The notes: generated from the letters alone by a model not told the origin. Positions 42,104 through 53,821 are shown, numbered from the stretch's first letter. The stretch: 64,000 nt of DNA from Bordetella sp. 02P26C-1 (GCF_009763255.1 NZ_WSJB01000019.1:158523-222522), one strand, 5' to 3'. A program made the numbers and translations.

Positions 42104-42112
42104 TGCTACAAT
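42104..42112 (+). promoter_or_regulatory. Candidate extended -10 promoter of the nuo operon
   Basis: TGCTACAAT (TGn plus TACAAT) lies 32 bases before the nuoA ATG and after the porin terminator. The -35 region is weak, as tolerated with an extended -10. Confidence 0.5.
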
Positions 42113-42144
42113 CTGAAGGTTTGCGCATTTGACGGACGCCAAAG

Positions 42145-42504
42145 ATGAACTTGGAACAGTATTTCCCCGTCCTGCTGTTTATTGTGGTTGCCACCCTGAT
42201 CGGGTTTGCACTGCTGACGGCGGGTTCGCTGCTCGGGCCTCGTCGCCCTTATGCAGAAAAGCTTTCGCCGTATGAGTGCGGGTTCGAGGCCTTCGAAGAC
42301 GCGCGGATGAAGTTCGATGTGCGCTATTACCTGGTCGCCATCCTGTTCATCCTGTTCGATCTCGAAATCGCGTTTTTGTTCCCGTGGGCGATCGCGCAAG
42401 GCACGGTTGGTCTCGTCGGTTTCTGGACGGTCATGGCCTTCCTGGCGATTCTGACGGTTGGCTTCATTTACGAATGGAAGAAGGGCGCGCTGGATTGGGA
42501 ATAA
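42145..42504 (+). CDS. nuoA: NADH-quinone oxidoreductase subunit A
   Basis: NuoA is a 119-residue membrane-arm subunit of respiratory complex I, with three hydrophobic helices. The conserved inner loop [21 protein letters not shown], which contacts the quinone chamber in this complex, lies at about residues 47-67; its Cys and acidic residues are intact. It is the first of fourteen co-directional nuo genes. The TTG-free ATG 42145 start is clear although the Shine-Dalgarno sequence is weak. Confidence 0.95.
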   Translation: MNLEQYFPVLLFIVVATLIGFALLTAGSLLGPRRPYAEKLSPYECGFEAFEDARMKFDVRYYLVAILFILFDLEIAFLFPWAIAQGTVGLVGFWTVMAFLAILTVGFIYEWKKGALDWE

Positions 42505-42537
42505 TCCCAGCCTTCCTGCACGCTTTCAGAGACAAAT

Positions 42538-43014
42538 ATGGCTATAGACGGCATCCTCAAGCAAGGTTTTATCACCACCAGTGCCGACAAGTTCCTGAAC
42601 TGGGCAAAGACTGGCTCGATGTGGCCCATGACCTTTGGTCTGGCCTGTTGCGCCGTGGAGATGATGCACGCCGGTGCGGCGCGTTACGACCTTGACCAGT
42701 TCGGCATCATCTTCCGTCCCAGCCCCCGGCAGTCGGACTTGATGATTGTTGCTGGCACGCTGTGCAACAAAATGGCGCCTGCGCTGCGCAAGGTCTACGA
42801 CCAGATGCCCGAGCCGCGTTGGGTAGTGTCCATGGGTTCGTGCGCCAACGGCGGTGGCTACTACCACTACTCGTATTCGGTGGTGCGCGGCTGTGATCGT
42901 ATTGTGCCTGTCGACGTCTACGTGCCGGGCTGTCCGCCCACGGCCGAGGCCTTGGTCTACGGTCTGCTGCAAATGCAGAACAAGATCCGCCTGACCAACA
43001 CTATTGCCCGCTGA
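42538..43014 (+). CDS. nuoB: NADH-quinone oxidoreductase subunit B
   Basis: NuoB is a 158-residue subunit carrying the terminal 4Fe-4S cluster N2 that hands electrons to quinone. The four cluster ligands are visible: the vicinal Cys37-Cys38 in ACCAVEMM, Cys102 in GSCANGGG and Cys132 in PGCPPTAEA. The length agrees with the shorter type used by most betaproteobacteria. It follows nuoA by 33 bases. Confidence 0.96.
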   Translation: MAIDGILKQGFITTSADKFLNWAKTGSMWPMTFGLACCAVEMMHAGAARYDLDQFGIIFRPSPRQSDLMIVAGTLCNKMAPALRKVYDQMPEPRWVVSMGSCANGGGYYHYSYSVVRGCDRIVPVDVYVPGCPPTAEALVYGLLQMQNKIRLTNTIAR

Positions 43015-43076
43015 TCGCAGCCCGCCACGCAATAAGCGAGGCGGCGCCCGTCAGCATATCGGTTTACCTAAGCGAC

Positions 43077-43706
43077 ATGACGATGACCAGGCTCGAAACC
43101 CTGAAACATAACCTGCAGGCCGCGTTGGGGGCGGATATTGCCCTGACCGAAGCACTTGGCGAGCTCACGCTCGAAGTGCCGGCCGATCAATGGATCACGG
43201 TCTGCAACAAGCTGCGTACCGATAGCGGTCTGCGCTTTGAAACCTGTATCGACCTGTGCGGCGTGGATTACCTGAAATGGGGTAATGGCACCCGCCGGGA
43301 AACCCAGGAAGCCGCCGGCTCCGCCTCGGGTTCGCGCTTTGCCGTGGTGATTCATCTGCTTTCGGTCACCCACAACTGGCGTCTGCGCGTGCGTACGTAC
43401 GCGCCGAACGAAGACCTGCCCATCGTTGCTTCGCTCATCGAGTGCTGGCCGAGCGTGAATTGGTACGAGCGCGAAGCGTTTGACCTCTTTGGTATCGTGT
43501 TTGAAGGCCACCCCGACCTGCGCCGCATCCTGACGGACTACGGCTTTATCGGTCATCCTTTCCGCAAAGACTTCCCCTTGTCGGGCAACGTCGAGATGCG
43601 TTACGACGCCGAGCAGCGGCGCGTGGTGTATCAGCCGGTCACCATCGAACCGCGCGAACTTACCCCGCGTGTCGTGCGCGAAGATTCCTACGGCATGGGG
43701 CGTTAA
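43077..43706 (+). CDS. nuoC: NADH-quinone oxidoreductase subunit C
   Basis: NuoC is a 209-residue peripheral-arm subunit (30 kDa type), separate from NuoD here; in enterics the two are fused. The family signature is [24 protein letters not shown], near residues 123-147, followed by [13 protein letters not shown] second ATG two codons downstream (43083) is an alternative start. It ends three bases before nuoD, so translation is probably coupled. Confidence 0.94.
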   Translation: MTMTRLETLKHNLQAALGADIALTEALGELTLEVPADQWITVCNKLRTDSGLRFETCIDLCGVDYLKWGNGTRRETQEAAGSASGSRFAVVIHLLSVTHNWRLRVRTYAPNEDLPIVASLIECWPSVNWYEREAFDLFGIVFEGHPDLRRILTDYGFIGHPFRKDFPLSGNVEMRYDAEQRRVVYQPVTIEPRELTPRVVREDSYGMGR

Positions 43707-43709
43707 ATC

Positions 43710-44966
43710 ATGGCAGAAATTAAGAATTACACCCTGAACTTCGGCCCGCAGCACCCGGCCGCGCACGGTGTGTTGCGTCTGGTGCTGGAGCTCGACGGCG
43801 AAGTCATTCAGCGCGCCGACCCGCATATCGGGCTGTTGCACCGTGCCACGGAAAAGCTGGCCGAGCACAAGACCTATATCCAGGCGCTGCCCTACATGGA
43901 CCGTCTGGATTACGTGTCCATGATGTGCAACGAGCACGCCTATTGCATGGCGATCGAGAAGCTCCTGGGCATCGAAGCCCCGCTGCGCGCGCAGTACATC
44001 CGGGTGATGTTCGACGAGATCACTCGTATCTTGAACCACCTGATGTCGCTGGGTTCGCACGCGCTGGACGTGGGCGCGATGGCGGTGTTCCTGTACGCCT
44101 TCCGCGAACGCGAAGACCTGATGGACTGCTACGAAGCCGTCTCGGGTGCTCGCATGCACGCGGCGTACTACCGTCCGGGTGGCGTGTATCGCGATCTGCC
44201 CGACACGATGGCGCAGTTCGGTGGCGAAAACAAATACCGTAGCGAAAAAGAGCTGCGTCGCATGAACGAAGCGCGCTCGGGTTCGCTGCTGGACTTCATC
44301 GAGGACTTCACCAACCGGTTCCCCGCTTGCGTGGACGAGTACGAAACCCTGCTGACCGACAACCGGATCTGGAAACAGCGTCTGGTCGGTATCGGTGTGG
44401 TCGATCCCGATCGCGCCAAGGCGCTGGGCTTTACCGGCCCGATGCTGCGTGGCTCGGGTGTGGCGTGGGATCTGCGCAAGATGCAGCCCTACGAGGTGTA
44501 CGATCTGGTCGATTTCGACGTGCCGGTTGGCGTGAACGGCGACTGCTACGACCGCTATCTGGTGCGTGTGGCCGAGATGCGCGAGAGCAACCGCATCATC
44601 CGTCAGTGCGTCGAGTGGCTGCGCAACAACCCCGGCCCGGTGATGATCGAAAACCACAAGGTCGCACCGCCCAGCCGTACCGCCATGAAGTCCAACATGG
44701 AAGAGCTGATTCACCATTTCAAGCTCTTCACTGAAGGTTTCCACGTTCCGCCGGGCGAGGCGTATGCCTCCGTCGAACATCCGAAAGGCGAGTTCGGCAT
44801 TTATCTGGTGTCTGACGGCGCCAATAAACCCTATCGCCTGAAGATTCGGGCGCCAGGATTTGCCCATTTGCAATCGCTCGATGAGATGTCGCGCGGTCAC
44901 ATGATCGCTGACGCCGTCACTATCATCGGTACGCAGGATATCGTTTTCGGCGAGATCGATCGCTGA
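43710..44966 (+). CDS. nuoD: NADH-quinone oxidoreductase subunit D
   Basis: NuoD is the 418-residue 49 kDa-type subunit that, with NuoB, forms the quinone reduction site. It begins with the hallmark [19 protein letters not shown], whose histidine sits at the quinone head-group site. [12 protein letters not shown] and the C-terminal [14 protein letters not shown] ending are standard. Length and start are as expected for the unfused form, three bases after nuoC. Confidence 0.96.
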   Translation: MAEIKNYTLNFGPQHPAAHGVLRLVLELDGEVIQRADPHIGLLHRATEKLAEHKTYIQALPYMDRLDYVSMMCNEHAYCMAIEKLLGIEAPLRAQYIRVMFDEITRILNHLMSLGSHALDVGAMAVFLYAFREREDLMDCYEAVSGARMHAAYYRPGGVYRDLPDTMAQFGGENKYRSEKELRRMNEARSGSLLDFIEDFTNRFPACVDEYETLLTDNRIWKQRLVGIGVVDPDRAKALGFTGPMLRGSGVAWDLRKMQPYEVYDLVDFDVPVGVNGDCYDRYLVRVAEMRESNRIIRQCVEWLRNNPGPVMIENHKVAPPSRTAMKSNMEELIHHFKLFTEGFHVPPGEAYASVEHPKGEFGIYLVSDGANKPYRLKIRAPGFAHLQSLDEMSRGHMIADAVTIIGTQDIVFGEIDR

Positions 44967-45006
44967 ACCCTCAGCACGACCGCCCCGCATAACCCGGATT
45001 CAAACT

Positions 45007-45510
45007 ATGCTGCTTTCCGCACAGGCCTATCAGAAAATCGATCGGGAACTTGCCAAGTTCCCGGGCGACCAGCGCCAGTCGGCCATCATGGCTTCGCTTG
45101 CTATCGCGCAAGAAGAAAAGGGCTGGCTCCCCCCCGAGGTGCTCGAAGATGTGGCCAACTACATCGGCGTGCCGCCCATCGCGGTGCAGGAAGTCGCCAC
45201 GTTCTACAACATGTTCGACACCCGGCCCGTTGGCAAGCACAAGATCTCTGTGTGCACCAACTTGCCCTGTGCCCTGCGCGACGGCGAAAAAGCCGGCGAC
45301 TTCTTAAAGCGCAAGCTGGGTATCGAGTTTAGTGAGACCACCCCCGACGGCCTGTTTACCCTGGTCGAAGGCGAGTGCATGGGCGCCTGCGGCGATTCGC
45401 CCGTGCTGCTGGTCAACAACAAACATATGTGCGTGCGTATGACTGAAGAAAAGCTCGACGCATTGGTGAAAGACCTGAAATCGCTCGGCGCACAAGGAGA
45501 GTCGGCATGA
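45007..45510 (+). CDS. nuoE: NADH-quinone oxidoreductase subunit E
   Basis: NuoE is a 167-residue thioredoxin-like subunit with the 2Fe-2S cluster N1a. Ligands are Cys83 and Cys88 in VCTNLPCAL and Cys124 and Cys128 in [11 protein letters not shown]. It makes up the NADH-oxidising tip together with NuoF. Its stop overlaps the nuoF start codon (ATGA). Confidence 0.95.
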   Translation: MLLSAQAYQKIDRELAKFPGDQRQSAIMASLAIAQEEKGWLPPEVLEDVANYIGVPPIAVQEVATFYNMFDTRPVGKHKISVCTNLPCALRDGEKAGDFLKRKLGIEFSETTPDGLFTLVEGECMGACGDSPVLLVNNKHMCVRMTEEKLDALVKDLKSLGAQGESA

Positions 45511-46874
45511 ACGCGCCCGATCTGTACTCACGATTCGCTCAGGGTCTGGACCCCAACCCGTTAAACGATCTGTCCAACTCCATGTGTCTGCACGGCCGTC
45601 ATATCACGCCGCAGATCATGGCGGATGTGGATGGCGCGAACTGGCATTTGCAGGACTACGTCAAGCGCGGCGGCTACGAAGCCCTGCGCAAGATCCTGAC
45701 CACGGGCATGAAGCCCGAGGACGTGATCGCCGAGGTCAAGGCCTCGGGTCTGCGCGGCCGTGGCGGCGCGGGCTTCCCGACCGGCTTGAAGTGGAGCTTC
45801 ATGCCGCGCGCGTTCCCCGGTCAGAAGTATCTGGTCTGCAACTCGGACGAGGGTGAACCGGGTACGTTCAAAGACCGCGACATTCTGCGTTTTAACCCGC
45901 ATATCGTGATCGAAGGCATGGCCATCGCGGCCTATGCCATGGGCATCAGCGTGGGTTACAACTACATCCACGGCGAAATCTTCGAGGTGTATCAACGCTT
46001 CGAAGAAGCCCTGGAAGAAGCGCGCGCCGCAGGCTTCCTGGGTGACAAGATCCTGGGTTCGGATTTCAGCTTCCAACTGCATGCGTTCCACGGTTACGGC
46101 GCCTATATCTGCGGCGAAGAAACCGCGCTGCTCGAATCGCTGGAAGGCAAAAAAGGCCAGCCGCGCTTCAAGCCGCCGTTCCCGGCGAGCTTCGGTCTGT
46201 ACGGCAAGCCCACGACGATCAACAACACCGAGACCTTCGCGGCGGTGCCTTGGATCATCCGCAATGGTGGCCAGGCCTACCTCGAAGTCGGCAAACCGAA
46301 CAACGGCGGCACCAAGCTGTTTTCGATTTCCGGTGATGTCGAGCGTCCCGGCAACTACGAGATCCCCCTGGGCACGCCGTTCCCGAAGCTCCTCGAGCTG
46401 GCCGGCGGCATGCGCGGTGGCAAGAAGCTCAAGGCCGTGATCCCTGGTGGATCGAGCGCCCCGGTTCTGCCCGCCGACATCATGATGGACACCACCATGG
46501 ATTACGACTCGATCGCGAAAGCCGGGTCCATGTTGGGTTCGGGCGCGGTCATCGTCATGGACGAGACGCGCTGCATGGTGAAGTCGCTGCTGCGCTTGTC
46601 GTACTTCTATTACGAGGAAAGCTGCGGTCAGTGCACGCCGTGCCGCGAAGGCACGGGCTGGTTGTACCGCATGGTGCATCGTATCGAGCACGGTCAAGGT
46701 CGACCGGAAGACCTGGATATGCTGGACAACGTCGCCGGCAACATCATGGGTCGCACGATTTGCGCTCTGGGTGACGCGGCCGCTATGCCGGTCCGTGGTT
46801 TTCTCAAGCATTATCGCGACGAATTCGCGCACCACATCGAGCACAAGTCGTGTGTGGTCCCGCAATATCTGTAG
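45507..46874 (+). CDS. nuoF: NADH-quinone oxidoreductase subunit F
   Basis: NuoF is the 455-residue flavoprotein that binds NADH and FMN and holds the 4Fe-4S cluster N3. The NADH/FMN motif [13 protein letters not shown] lies at about residues 84-96, with [15 protein letters not shown] following. Cluster ligands are Cys373, Cys376 and Cys379 in [13 protein letters not shown] and Cys419 in GRTICALGD. It overlaps nuoE by four bases. Confidence 0.96.
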   Translation: MNAPDLYSRFAQGLDPNPLNDLSNSMCLHGRHITPQIMADVDGANWHLQDYVKRGGYEALRKILTTGMKPEDVIAEVKASGLRGRGGAGFPTGLKWSFMPRAFPGQKYLVCNSDEGEPGTFKDRDILRFNPHIVIEGMAIAAYAMGISVGYNYIHGEIFEVYQRFEEALEEARAAGFLGDKILGSDFSFQLHAFHGYGAYICGEETALLESLEGKKGQPRFKPPFPASFGLYGKPTTINNTETFAAVPWIIRNGGQAYLEVGKPNNGGTKLFSISGDVERPGNYEIPLGTPFPKLLELAGGMRGGKKLKAVIPGGSSAPVLPADIMMDTTMDYDSIAKAGSMLGSGAVIVMDETRCMVKSLLRLSYFYYEESCGQCTPCREGTGWLYRMVHRIEHGQGRPEDLDMLDNVAGNIMGRTICALGDAAAMPVRGFLKHYRDEFAHHIEHKSCVVPQYL

Positions 46875-46889
46875 GTCTCAGGAACAGCA

Positions 46890-49217
46890 ATGGTTGAATT
46901 AACCGTCGACGGCAAACAGGTCGAAGTCCCCGAGGGCAGCATGGTGATGCATGCGGCCCAGAAGATCGGCCTGTATGTGCCCCATTTCTGCTACCACAAG
47001 AAACTGTCCATCGCGGCGAACTGCCGCATGTGCCTGGTTGAAGTGGAAAAAGCGCCCAAGGCGCTGCCCGCCTGCGCAACGCCGGCTACCAATGGCATGG
47101 TGGTTCACACCTGCTCGGAAAAAGCCAAGGCCGCGCAGAAGTCGGTCATGGAGTTTCTGCTCATCAACCACCCGCTCGATTGCCCGATCTGTGATCAGGG
47201 CGGCGAGTGCCAGCTGCAGGATCTGGCGGTGGGCTATGGCGGTTCCTCCTCGCGTTATCGCGAAGAAAAGCGCGTGGTATTCCACAAAGATCTCGGCCCG
47301 CTGGTTTCGGCCGAGGAAATGACGCGCTGCATTCACTGCACCCGCTGCGTGCGTTTCGGTCAGGAAATCGCCGGCGTGATGGAGCTGGGTATGCTCAATC
47401 GCGGCGAACACTCCGAAATCACGACCTTCGTGGGCCGTTCGATCGAGTCGGAACTGTCCGGCAACATGATCGATCTCTGTCCCGTAGGCGCCCTGACCTC
47501 CAAGCCGTTCCGTTACTCGGCGCGGACCTGGGAGTTGGCCCGTCGCCGTACGGTCAGCCCGCATGACAGCCTGGGCGCCAACTTGATCGTTCAGGTCAAG
47601 GGTGACCGCGTCATGCGCGTGGTGCCGTTCGAAGACGAATCGATCAACGAATGCTGGATCAGCGACCGCGATCGTTTCTCGTACGAAGGCCTCAATAGCG
47701 AAGACCGTCTGACCGTGCCGATGATCAAGGGCACCGATGGCAAGTGGCAGCAAGCCTCCTGGGCCGATGCGCTGCAAGCCGTGGCGCAAGGTCTGTCGCG
47801 CGTGAAAAACAGCCACGGTGCCGGTCAAATCGGCGCGTTGGCTGCCGAATACGCGACCACCGAAGAATTCGCGCTGCTGGGCCGTCTGGTTCGCGCGCTG
47901 GGCTCGGAAAACATCGACTTCCGTCTGCGTCAGACCGATCCGAATTTCGACGCCGCGCTCACGGGCGCGCCGTGGCTGGGCATGCCGATCGCCGATCTGG
48001 ACAAGGTCGATCGCGTGCTGGTCGTGGGTTCGTTCCTGCGCAAGGACCACCCGCTGATGGCGCAACGTCTGCGTCAGGCCACCAAGCGTGGCACGCAAGT
48101 GATGATGATCGACAGCTCGGCGGATGATCCGCTGATGCCGGTGGCTGCCCGTATCACGGTGGCTCCCTCGCAGCTGGCAACGGCGCTGGCGCAAGTCGCG
48201 GTGGCCCTGGCTCAAGCCAAGGATCAAACCGTTCCGGCCGAGTTCGCGACTGTCATCCCTGACGAGACCGCCAAGCAAATCGCCGCGAGCCTCGTGTCCG
48301 GCACCAACGCCGCGGTGCTGATCGGTAACATGGCTATTGCTGCACCCGACGCCTCGATCTTGGCCGCCAACGCGCGTCATATCGCTGACGTGACGGGTGC
48401 CCGTTTTGGTTTCCTGACCGCCGGTGGTAACACCGTGGGTGGTTACCTGGCTGGCGCCGTGCCGGGGCAGGGTGGCAAGACCGCCGCTGCCATGCTGGCC
48501 GAGCCGCTGAAGGCCTACATCGTTCTGCACGCCGAGCCGGCTCTGGACGCTGACAACGGTCCCCAAGCCGTCGCCGCGTTGCGCGCCGCCGAGTTTGCCG
48601 TGGCATTGACGCCGTACGCGTCGTCCGCGCAAGACTGGGCGGATGTGATGTTGCCCGTGTCGCCGTTTACCGAAACGTCGGGTACGTTTGTCAACGCACA
48701 AGGTCTGGCGCAAAGCTTCAAGGGCACGGTTCCGCCGGTGGGCGAAACCCGTCCGGCCTGGAAGGTCCTGCGTGTGTTGGGCAACGTGCTGCAATTGGCC
48801 GGCTTCGACGACGAGACTTCCGAGTCGGTGCGTGACACGGCCCTGGCCGGCGGCATCGAAAGCCGTCTGTCCAACGAGATCAAGGCCGCTCGTGGTCTGG
48901 GTCGCGCGGCTGCCGGTCTGGAGCGCGTCGCCGATGTGCCCATCTACCGTACCGACGCCATCGTGCGCCGTTCCGGGCCGCTGCAAGCCACCCCGGCTTC
49001 GAAGGCTCCGACGGCACGCATCAACGGCAAGACCTTGTCGGCCCTGAACCTGACGGCGGGCGACAAAGTCCGTGTGTCGGGCGCCGGCGGCTCGGTCGAG
49101 CTGGTCGCGGTGCAGGATGATGCCGTCGCCGAGCGCGCAGTGCGTATTTCGGCGGGCTTTGAGCAAACGGCCGCCCTGGGCGGTGCGTTCGGTGAAATCA
49201 GCGTGGAGCGTGCCTGA
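46890..49217 (+). CDS. nuoG: NADH-quinone oxidoreductase subunit G
   Basis: NuoG is the 775-residue largest peripheral-arm subunit. The N-terminal 2Fe-2S ligands are Cys34, Cys45, Cys48 and Cys62; a His-plus-three-Cys cluster is formed by His94, Cys98, Cys101 and Cys107; and CIHCTRC with [10 protein letters not shown] makes the 4Fe-4S cluster. The remainder is the molybdopterin-oxidoreductase-like domain without its cofactor. The fourth cluster (N7) found in some enteric NuoG proteins is not evident. It ends two bases before nuoH. Confidence 0.95.
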   Translation: MVELTVDGKQVEVPEGSMVMHAAQKIGLYVPHFCYHKKLSIAANCRMCLVEVEKAPKALPACATPATNGMVVHTCSEKAKAAQKSVMEFLLINHPLDCPICDQGGECQLQDLAVGYGGSSSRYREEKRVVFHKDLGPLVSAEEMTRCIHCTRCVRFGQEIAGVMELGMLNRGEHSEITTFVGRSIESELSGNMIDLCPVGALTSKPFRYSARTWELARRRTVSPHDSLGANLIVQVKGDRVMRVVPFEDESINECWISDRDRFSYEGLNSEDRLTVPMIKGTDGKWQQASWADALQAVAQGLSRVKNSHGAGQIGALAAEYATTEEFALLGRLVRALGSENIDFRLRQTDPNFDAALTGAPWLGMPIADLDKVDRVLVVGSFLRKDHPLMAQRLRQATKRGTQVMMIDSSADDPLMPVAARITVAPSQLATALAQVAVALAQAKDQTVPAEFATVIPDETAKQIAASLVSGTNAAVLIGNMAIAAPDASILAANARHIADVTGARFGFLTAGGNTVGGYLAGAVPGQGGKTAAAMLAEPLKAYIVLHAEPALDADNGPQAVAALRAAEFAVALTPYASSAQDWADVMLPVSPFTETSGTFVNAQGLAQSFKGTVPPVGETRPAWKVLRVLGNVLQLAGFDDETSESVRDTALAGGIESRLSNEIKAARGLGRAAAGLERVADVPIYRTDAIVRRSGPLQATPASKAPTARINGKTLSALNLTAGDKVRVSGAGGSVELVAVQDDAVAERAVRISAGFEQTAALGGAFGEISVERA

Positions 49218-49219
49218 CA

Positions 49220-50293
49220 ATGGAATGGCTCAATACTCTTGAAAGCCACGGTCAGGCCTTGCTGGGCCCGACTGGTTGGCTGGTGATCTGGACGATTATC
49301 AAGATCGTCGTGATTGCGGTGCCCATCATTCTGTGTGTGGCGTACCTGACGTACTGGGAACGCAAGATGATCGGCTGGATGCACGTGCGTCTGGGCCCGA
49401 CTCGTGTGGGTTTCCGGGGCTTGCTGCAGCCGTTCGCGGACGTGTTCAAGCTGCTGACCAAAGAAGTCGTGGTGCCGACGCAGGCGAACAAAGTTCTGTT
49501 CGTCGTGGCGCCGGTCGTTACGCTGATGCCGGCCTTGGCGGCCTGGGCCGTCGTGCCCTTTGGTCCCGAAGTCGTCCTGGCCAATGTCAACGCAGGTTTG
49601 CTGTACGTGATGGCCATCACCTCGATCGGGGTGTATGGCGTGATCGTGGCGGGCTGGGCGTCGAACTCCAAGTACGCCTTCCTGGGCGCGCTGCGCGCCT
49701 CCGCGCAGATGGTGTCGTACGAGCTGGCCATCGGCTTCGTGCTGGTGACCGTGCTGCTGGTTTCGGGCAGCCTGAACATGTCGGAAATCGTCATGGGTCA
49801 GTCGCGCGGCTGGTTTGCCGAGCGGGGTCTGACGTTCCTGTCGTGGAACTGGCTGCCGCTCTTGCCGCTCTTCGTGATCTATGTGATCTCGGCCGTTGCG
49901 GAAACCAACCGTCACCCGTTCGACGTGGTCGAAGGCGAATCGGAAATCGTGGCCGGCCACATGGTCGAATACTCCGGTATGGCATTTGCCCTGTTCTTCC
50001 TGGGTGAGTACGCCAACATGATTCTGCTGTCGGCGATGGCCTCGATCATGTTCCTGGGCGGCTGGATGCCTCCGGTGGACGTGGCGCCGCTGACCTGGGT
50101 CCCGGGCTGGCTCTGGCTGGGTCTGAAGACTTTCTGCGTGGTGTCGTTGTTCGTGTGGTTCCGCGCGTCGTTCCCGCGTTACCGCTATGACCAGATCATG
50201 CGGTTGGGCTGGAAAATTTTCATCCCGCTGACCGGTGTGTGGCTGGTGGTGGTGGCGATCTGGATGCAGACGCCCTGGAACATTTGGCGTTAA
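49220..50293 (+). CDS. nuoH: NADH-quinone oxidoreductase subunit H
   Basis: NuoH is a 357-residue membrane subunit (ND1 homologue) with eight or more helices that forms much of the quinone tunnel. Hallmarks are [20 protein letters not shown] in the first loop, and [19 protein letters not shown], the glutamate-rich loop at the tunnel entry. The C-terminal [19 protein letters not shown] is present. It starts two bases after the nuoG stop. Confidence 0.96.
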   Translation: MEWLNTLESHGQALLGPTGWLVIWTIIKIVVIAVPIILCVAYLTYWERKMIGWMHVRLGPTRVGFRGLLQPFADVFKLLTKEVVVPTQANKVLFVVAPVVTLMPALAAWAVVPFGPEVVLANVNAGLLYVMAITSIGVYGVIVAGWASNSKYAFLGALRASAQMVSYELAIGFVLVTVLLVSGSLNMSEIVMGQSRGWFAERGLTFLSWNWLPLLPLFVIYVISAVAETNRHPFDVVEGESEIVAGHMVEYSGMAFALFFLGEYANMILLSAMASIMFLGGWMPPVDVAPLTWVPGWLWLGLKTFCVVSLFVWFRASFPRYRYDQIMRLGWKIFIPLTGVWLVVVAIWMQTPWNIWR

Positions 50294-50314
50294 GGCGTCA
50301 AGCTGAGGCAGGAT

Positions 50315-50803
50315 ATGGAAGCGATCAAAGATTTCTTCGGCAGCCTGATGCTAGCCGAGTTGCTCAAGGGCATGCGCCTGACGGGCAAGTACTTTTTCAA
50401 ACGCAAGGTCACGTTGCGCTATCCCATGGAAAAGACGCCCACGTCGGCGCGTTTCCGTGGTTTGCACGCGCTGCGTCGCTATCCCAATGGCGAAGAACGC
50501 TGTATCGCATGCAAGCTGTGCGAAGCAGTCTGTCCCGCCATGGCGATCACGATCGATTCGGACGTGCGTGAGGACGGCACCCGCCGCACCACGCGCTACG
50601 ACATCGATCTGACCAAGTGCATTTTCTGCGGCTTCTGTGAGGAAAGCTGCCCCGTGGATTCGATCGTGGAAACCCACGTTCTCGATTACCACGGTGAAAA
50701 GCGCGGCGACCTGTATTTCACCAAAGACATGCTGCTCGCCGTCGGCGACCGCTACGAAGCCGAAATCGCCCGCCGCCGGGCCGAAGACGCGCCATACCGT
50801 TGA
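50315..50803 (+). CDS. nuoI: NADH-quinone oxidoreductase subunit I
   Basis: NuoI is a 162-residue ferredoxin-like subunit with two 4Fe-4S clusters (N6a and N6b). Two complete ligand sets appear: [12 protein letters not shown] and [12 protein letters not shown]. The N-terminal amphipathic region anchors it to the membrane arm. Length and position between nuoH and nuoJ are standard. Confidence 0.96.
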   Translation: MEAIKDFFGSLMLAELLKGMRLTGKYFFKRKVTLRYPMEKTPTSARFRGLHALRRYPNGEERCIACKLCEAVCPAMAITIDSDVREDGTRRTTRYDIDLTKCIFCGFCEESCPVDSIVETHVLDYHGEKRGDLYFTKDMLLAVGDRYEAEIARRRAEDAPYR

Positions 50804-50820
50804 CGCCTAAGGTCTGACTC

Positions 50821-51468
50821 ATGACTTTTACTACTGTATTGTTCTACATACTGTCGGCGGTTCTCGTGATCGCGGCATTCCGCGTCATCACCGCGCGCAG
50901 CCCGGTGACCGCCGTTCTGCACCTGATCCTCGCGTTCGCCAATGCGGCGATGCTGTGGATGTTGCTCGGTGCGGAATTCCTCGCACTCCTGCTCGTGCTG
51001 GTGTACGTCGGCGCGGTGATGGTGTTGTTCCTGTTCGTGGTGATGATGCTCGATATCCGTATCGACAGCATGCGCCGCGGGCTGAAGACCTATCTGCCGC
51101 TGGGCCTGGTGATCGGATTGGTGCTGGTGCTCGAGATGTCTTTCGTGCTGGCCACCACCTGGTCGGATGTCGGCCCGCAAGTCGCCGCCGCCGGTGACTA
51201 CAACAATAGCCGCGTCCTGGGCGAAGTGATGTACACCCAATACGTGTACGCCATCGAAGTCGGTGCCGCGCTGCTGTTGGTGGGCATGATCGCCGCCATC
51301 TCGCTCACGCTGCGTCGCCGCCGCGATGCCAAGTACAACGATCCCGCCGCCGCTGTGCGCGTGCGTGCGAAAGACCGTTTCCGTCTGGTCAGCATGCCTG
51401 CCCAGAGCGATCGCGCGATGGGTCGGACCGCTACGCCTGCCGACGGCGCTCAAGGAGAAAAACAATGA
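50821..51468 (+). CDS. nuoJ: NADH-quinone oxidoreductase subunit J
   Basis: NuoJ is a 215-residue membrane subunit (ND6 homologue) with five hydrophobic helices. The third helix segment [19 protein letters not shown] has the flexible pi-bulge glycine known in this family. The C-terminal ~40 residues are polar and longer than in E. coli. Its stop overlaps the nuoK start (ATGA). Confidence 0.94.
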   Translation: MTFTTVLFYILSAVLVIAAFRVITARSPVTAVLHLILAFANAAMLWMLLGAEFLALLLVLVYVGAVMVLFLFVVMMLDIRIDSMRRGLKTYLPLGLVIGLVLVLEMSFVLATTWSDVGPQVAAAGDYNNSRVLGEVMYTQYVYAIEVGAALLLVGMIAAISLTLRRRRDAKYNDPAAAVRVRAKDRFRLVSMPAQSDRAMGRTATPADGAQGEKQ

Positions 51469-51773
51469 CGTTGACGCTGCCTCACTTTCTGGTGCTTGGG
51501 GCGATCCTGTTCGCGATCGGCATCTTTGGCATTTTCCTGAACCGCCGCAATCTGATCATTCTGTTGATGTCCATCGAGCTGGTGCTCCTGGCCGTCAATA
51601 TGAACTTCGTGGCGTTTTCCAGCTGGTTTGGCGACACCGCCGGCCAGGTGTTCGTGTTCTTCATCCTGACGGTTGCCGCTGCTGAGGCCGCCATCGGGTT
51701 GGCGATTCTGGTGCTGTTGTTCCGTAACCTGAACACGATCAACGTTGACGATCTCGATCGCCTGAAGGGCTAA
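51465..51773 (+). CDS. nuoK: NADH-quinone oxidoreductase subunit K
   Basis: NuoK is a 102-residue, three-helix membrane subunit (ND4L homologue). The conserved glutamates of the proton path are present in [13 protein letters not shown] (helix 2) and [12 protein letters not shown] (helix 3). It overlaps nuoJ by four bases. Confidence 0.96.
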   Translation: MTLTLPHFLVLGAILFAIGIFGIFLNRRNLIILLMSIELVLLAVNMNFVAFSSWFGDTAGQVFVFFILTVAAAEAAIGLAILVLLFRNLNTINVDDLDRLKG

Positions 51774-51790
51774 CGGGGTATTGGAAGAAA

Positions 51791-53821
51791 ATGTCTAGTT
51801 CACCCAATCTGTACTTGCTGATCGCGCTGGCGCCGCTGGCGGGCGCGATCCTCGCCGGGCTCTTCGGCACGGGCTTCCTGGGGCGTCCTATTGGCCGCCG
51901 CGGGGCGCACATCATCACGATTCTCGGCGTTCTGATCTCCGCGATCGGATCGGTGATCGTGCTGCGCGATGTTCTGAACGGTCATACGTTCGATGGCGCT
52001 GTCTACACCTGGAGCCTGATCGGCCAGACCAAGCTGGAAATCGGTTTCCTGATCGATCCGCTGTCGGCCATGATGATGGTGGTGGTCACCTCCGTGTCGC
52101 TGATGGTGCACATCTACACCATTGGCTACATGGCCGATGATCCTGGCTATCAGCGCTTTTTCGCCTATATCTCGCTGTTTACCTTCTCGATGTTGATGCT
52201 GGTCATGTCCAACAACATGGTTCAGCTGTTCTTCGGTTGGGAAGCCGTGGGTCTGGTGTCGTATCTGCTGATCGGTTTCTGGTACACCCGTCCGACCGCG
52301 ATCTTCGCCAATATGAAGGCATTCCTGATCAACCGTGTCGGTGACTTCGGTTTCGTGCTCGGTATTGGTTTGCTGTTTGCCTACACCGGCACGATGCACT
52401 ATGCCGGTGTGTTCGAACAAGCCGACAAGCTCGCCGGTCTGACCCTGCCGGGTTCGGACTGGATGCTGCTGACCGTGGCATGTATCTGCCTGTTCATCGG
52501 TGCCATGGGTAAATCGGCCCAGGTGCCGCTGCATGCATGGCTGCCCGATTCGATGGAAGGCCCGACCCCCATCTCGGCGCTGATTCACGCGGCGACCATG
52601 GTGACGGCCGGTATCTTCATGGTGGCGCGTTTCTCGCCGCTGTTTGAACTGTCCGATACGGCGTTGTCCTTCATCATCGTCATCGGTGCCATCGGCGCGT
52701 TGTTCCTCGGTATCCTCGGCATCATCCAGAACGACATTAAGCGCGTGGTGGCTTACTCCACGTTGTCGCAGCTGGGTTACATGACCGTCGCGCTGGGCGC
52801 CTCGGCTTACTCGGTCGCGATCTTCCACCTGATGACGCACGCCTTCTTCAAGGCACTGCTGTTCTTGGGTGCGGGTTCGGTGATCATCGGTATGCACCAT
52901 GACCAGGACATCCGCAACATGGGTGGTCTGCGCAAGTACATGCCGATTACCTGGATCACGTTCCTGATCGGTACGCTGGCGCTGGTGGGCACGCCGTTCT
53001 TCTCGGGTTTCTATTCCAAGGAAAACGTCATCGAGGCCGCTGGCCAGGCTCAGGTCTGGGGCGCTTCGTTCGCCTACTATGCGACGCTGATCGGTGTCTT
53101 CGTGACCTCGTTGTATTCGTTCCGCCTGTACTTCCTGGTGTTCCACGGTAAAGAGCGCTTCGACGCATCGGGCGATCATGGCCACGGTCATGGCGCGGAC
53201 GATCATGGTCACGGTGCTGACGACCATGGGCATCATGGCGGCACGCCGCACGAGTCGCCTTGGGTGGTGACCCTGCCGCTCGTGTTGCTGGCTATTCCCT
53301 CGATCTTCGTGGGTGCCTGGGTGGTCGAGCCCATGCTGTTTGGCGGATTCTTCGAAGGCGTCATCCAAGTGTTGCCGAAGCACCCGTCCATGCAAGAACT
53401 GCAAGACCATTGGCATGGTTGGGTTGCATATGGCCTGCACGCGTTCCAAACGCTGCCGTTCTGGTTGGTGGTCGCGGGCGCCGTGGTGTCCTGGTATTGC
53501 TACCTGATCAATCCCAAGGTCCCGGCCAAGATCAAGTCCAGCCTGTCCGGTGTGAACAAAGTGCTCGAGAACAAGTACTTTGTCGATTGGATCAACGAGC
53601 AAGTGATTGCTCGCGGTGCGCGTTGCCTGGGCCGTGGCCTGTGGCAAGCCGGCGACCGGGGCTTGATCGATGGTCTTTTGGTCAACGGTAGCGCGCGCGT
53701 CGTGGGCTGGGTGGCTGCGGTGAGCCGTCACCTGCAATCCGGCTACATCTATCACTACGCGTTCGCAATGATCATCGGCATCATGGCTCTGATTACTTTC
53801 TTTGTGCTGATTCCCCAATGA
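51791..53821 (+). CDS. nuoL: NADH-quinone oxidoreductase subunit L
   Basis: NuoL is the 676-residue distal proton-pumping antiporter-like subunit (ND5 homologue) with the long lateral helix at the C-terminus. Key pieces are FFGWEAVGLVSYLLIGFW, with the conserved Glu, and the helix around MGKSAQVPLHAWLPDSMEGPT with its conserved Lys. A His/Asp-rich insertion (HGHGHGADDHGHGADDHGHH) at about residues 462-483 lies in a loop after VFHGKERF and makes the protein longer than E. coli NuoL (613). Its TGA overlaps the nuoM start. Confidence 0.95.
   Translation: MSSSPNLYLLIALAPLAGAILAGLFGTGFLGRPIGRRGAHIITILGVLISAIGSVIVLRDVLNGHTFDGAVYTWSLIGQTKLEIGFLIDPLSAMMMVVVTSVSLMVHIYTIGYMADDPGYQRFFAYISLFTFSMLMLVMSNNMVQLFFGWEAVGLVSYLLIGFWYTRPTAIFANMKAFLINRVGDFGFVLGIGLLFAYTGTMHYAGVFEQADKLAGLTLPGSDWMLLTVACICLFIGAMGKSAQVPLHAWLPDSMEGPTPISALIHAATMVTAGIFMVARFSPLFELSDTALSFIIVIGAIGALFLGILGIIQNDIKRVVAYSTLSQLGYMTVALGASAYSVAIFHLMTHAFFKALLFLGAGSVIIGMHHDQDIRNMGGLRKYMPITWITFLIGTLALVGTPFFSGFYSKENVIEAAGQAQVWGASFAYYATLIGVFVTSLYSFRLYFLVFHGKERFDASGDHGHGHGADDHGHGADDHGHHGGTPHESPWVVTLPLVLLAIPSIFVGAWVVEPMLFGGFFEGVIQVLPKHPSMQELQDHWHGWVAYGLHAFQTLPFWLVVAGAVVSWYCYLINPKVPAKIKSSLSGVNKVLENKYFVDWINEQVIARGARCLGRGLWQAGDRGLIDGLLVNGSARVVGWVAAVSRHLQSGYIYHYAFAMIIGIMALITFFVLIPQ

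Noticed and set aside
46899..49220. Minus-strand 773-codon frame opposite nuoG
   Set aside because: It is a shadow of nuoG, with Arg/His-rich low-information sequence. Similar antisense frames opposite nuoD, nuoF, nuoM and nuoN were rejected for the same reason.
53172..53241. Repeated CATGG/GATCATGG units as a CRISPR-like or phase-variable repeat
   Set aside because: The repeats stay in frame within nuoL and code for a His-rich loop; no spacers of regular length exist. No CRISPR array was seen anywhere in the window.
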